Shown in pieces: positions 13,352-13,461 of a stretch of DNA of 13,461 nt. The stretch covers positions 1 to 13,461 of the forward strand of contig JBBRVU010000108.1 in assembly GCA_038246575.1 (NCBI GenBank). Direction: 5' to 3'. The notes under the pieces were generated by a model. The model did not search any database. It was not told where the DNA came from and saw only the letters and a program-made list of their open reading frames with translations. Source of the DNA: JACCUZ01 sp038246575. GTDB lineage: Bacteria; Actinomycetota; Actinomycetes; JACCUZ01. How positions within the stretch are numbered: position 1 is the stretch's first letter; every line of letters begins with the position of its first letter. Position numbers and translations under genes: made by a program.

Positions 13352-13461
13352 CTTGGCGATGGCCGAACCGGTGCCGCGATCGTGGAACACCCCGACGTCG
13401 ACAAGATCGCCTTTACCGGCAGCACCGATGTCGGTCGCGCCATCCGCGTGGCGACAGCGGG
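13352..13461 (+). pseudogene. Internal fragment of an aldehyde dehydrogenase gene
   Basis: Read on the plus strand from 13352, the last 36 codons translate to LGDGRTGAAIVEHPDVDKIA followed by FTGSTDVGRAIRVATA. This is the NAD(P)-binding segment of the aldehyde dehydrogenase superfamily, including the conserved FTGSTxVG motif. In a full-length enzyme (about 480-500 residues) the segment lies near residues 210-245, just before the catalytic Glu. There is no start codon region, and the fragment runs off the right edge. About a quarter of its codons end in A or T (TTT, CTT, GAT, GGT, GAA, ACA), unlike the neighbouring genes, which points to a different source. It is antisense to, and directly abuts, the clpB fragment. 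Confidence 0.85.

Noticed and set aside
12685..13443. A 252-codon minus-strand frame covering the clpB fragment and the junction
   Set aside because: It is a frame-shifted shadow of the ClpB frame; the product is Arg/Gly/Pro-rich with no family resemblance.

Overview
The window is about 13.5 kb of very GC-rich DNA. Codons end almost always in G or C, starts are often GTG, and genes are packed with 4-nt ATGA/GTGA overlaps. Together with the gene content (an Rv0858c-type aminotransferase, form II CO-dehydrogenase-like genes, pyrE and clpB) this suggests a high-GC actinobacterium, perhaps of the Nocardioides/Propionibacteriales kind. The taxonomic guess is inference. No tRNA, rRNA, CRISPR array or intact transposase gene was seen.

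Layout, left to right. Positions 1-137 hold no gene, only short inverted repeats. Next is a membrane-bound PAS-GAF-GGDEF diguanylate cyclase (138-2120, minus). A compact minus-strand cluster follows, read from 5113 down to 2185: a secreted six-hairpin-glycosidase-like protein, orotate phosphoribosyltransferase (pyrE), a single-pass membrane protein of unknown function, and a LemA-family protein. Upstream of it lies a YczE/YitT-type membrane protein (5248-5904, minus).

The centre of the window is a minus-strand molybdenum-hydroxylase operon in the order small (10066-10533), large (7613-10069), medium (6762-7616) and CoxG (5972-6757). The large subunit carries AYRGAGR instead of the AYxCSFR loop of true CO dehydrogenase, and the S-L-M order is that of 'form II' enzymes. 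The substrate is therefore unknown. The FAD and [2Fe-2S] subunits look intact. The CoxG-like protein ends in a transmembrane anchor, which suggests electron delivery at the membrane.

Divergent from this operon across 115 bp is a plus-strand class I/II aminotransferase (10649-11806) that resembles actinobacterial DapC/Rv0858c. Convergent with it is a short-chain dehydrogenase (11826-12590, minus). Upstream of the dehydrogenase are three 24-bp direct repeats (12617-12703) with no assigned function.

The right end is anomalous. The last 183 codons of clpB (12798-13349, minus) are cut off just after the Walker B region and abut, within a few bases, an oppositely oriented internal piece of an aldehyde dehydrogenase gene (13352-13461, plus) with different codon usage. 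This is either a real rearrangement or an assembly chimera.

The clearest points for a second look are the form II enzyme with its membrane-anchored CoxG, the triple repeat, the clpB/aldehyde dehydrogenase junction, and several operator-like dyads. I do not see a clearly new biological system.
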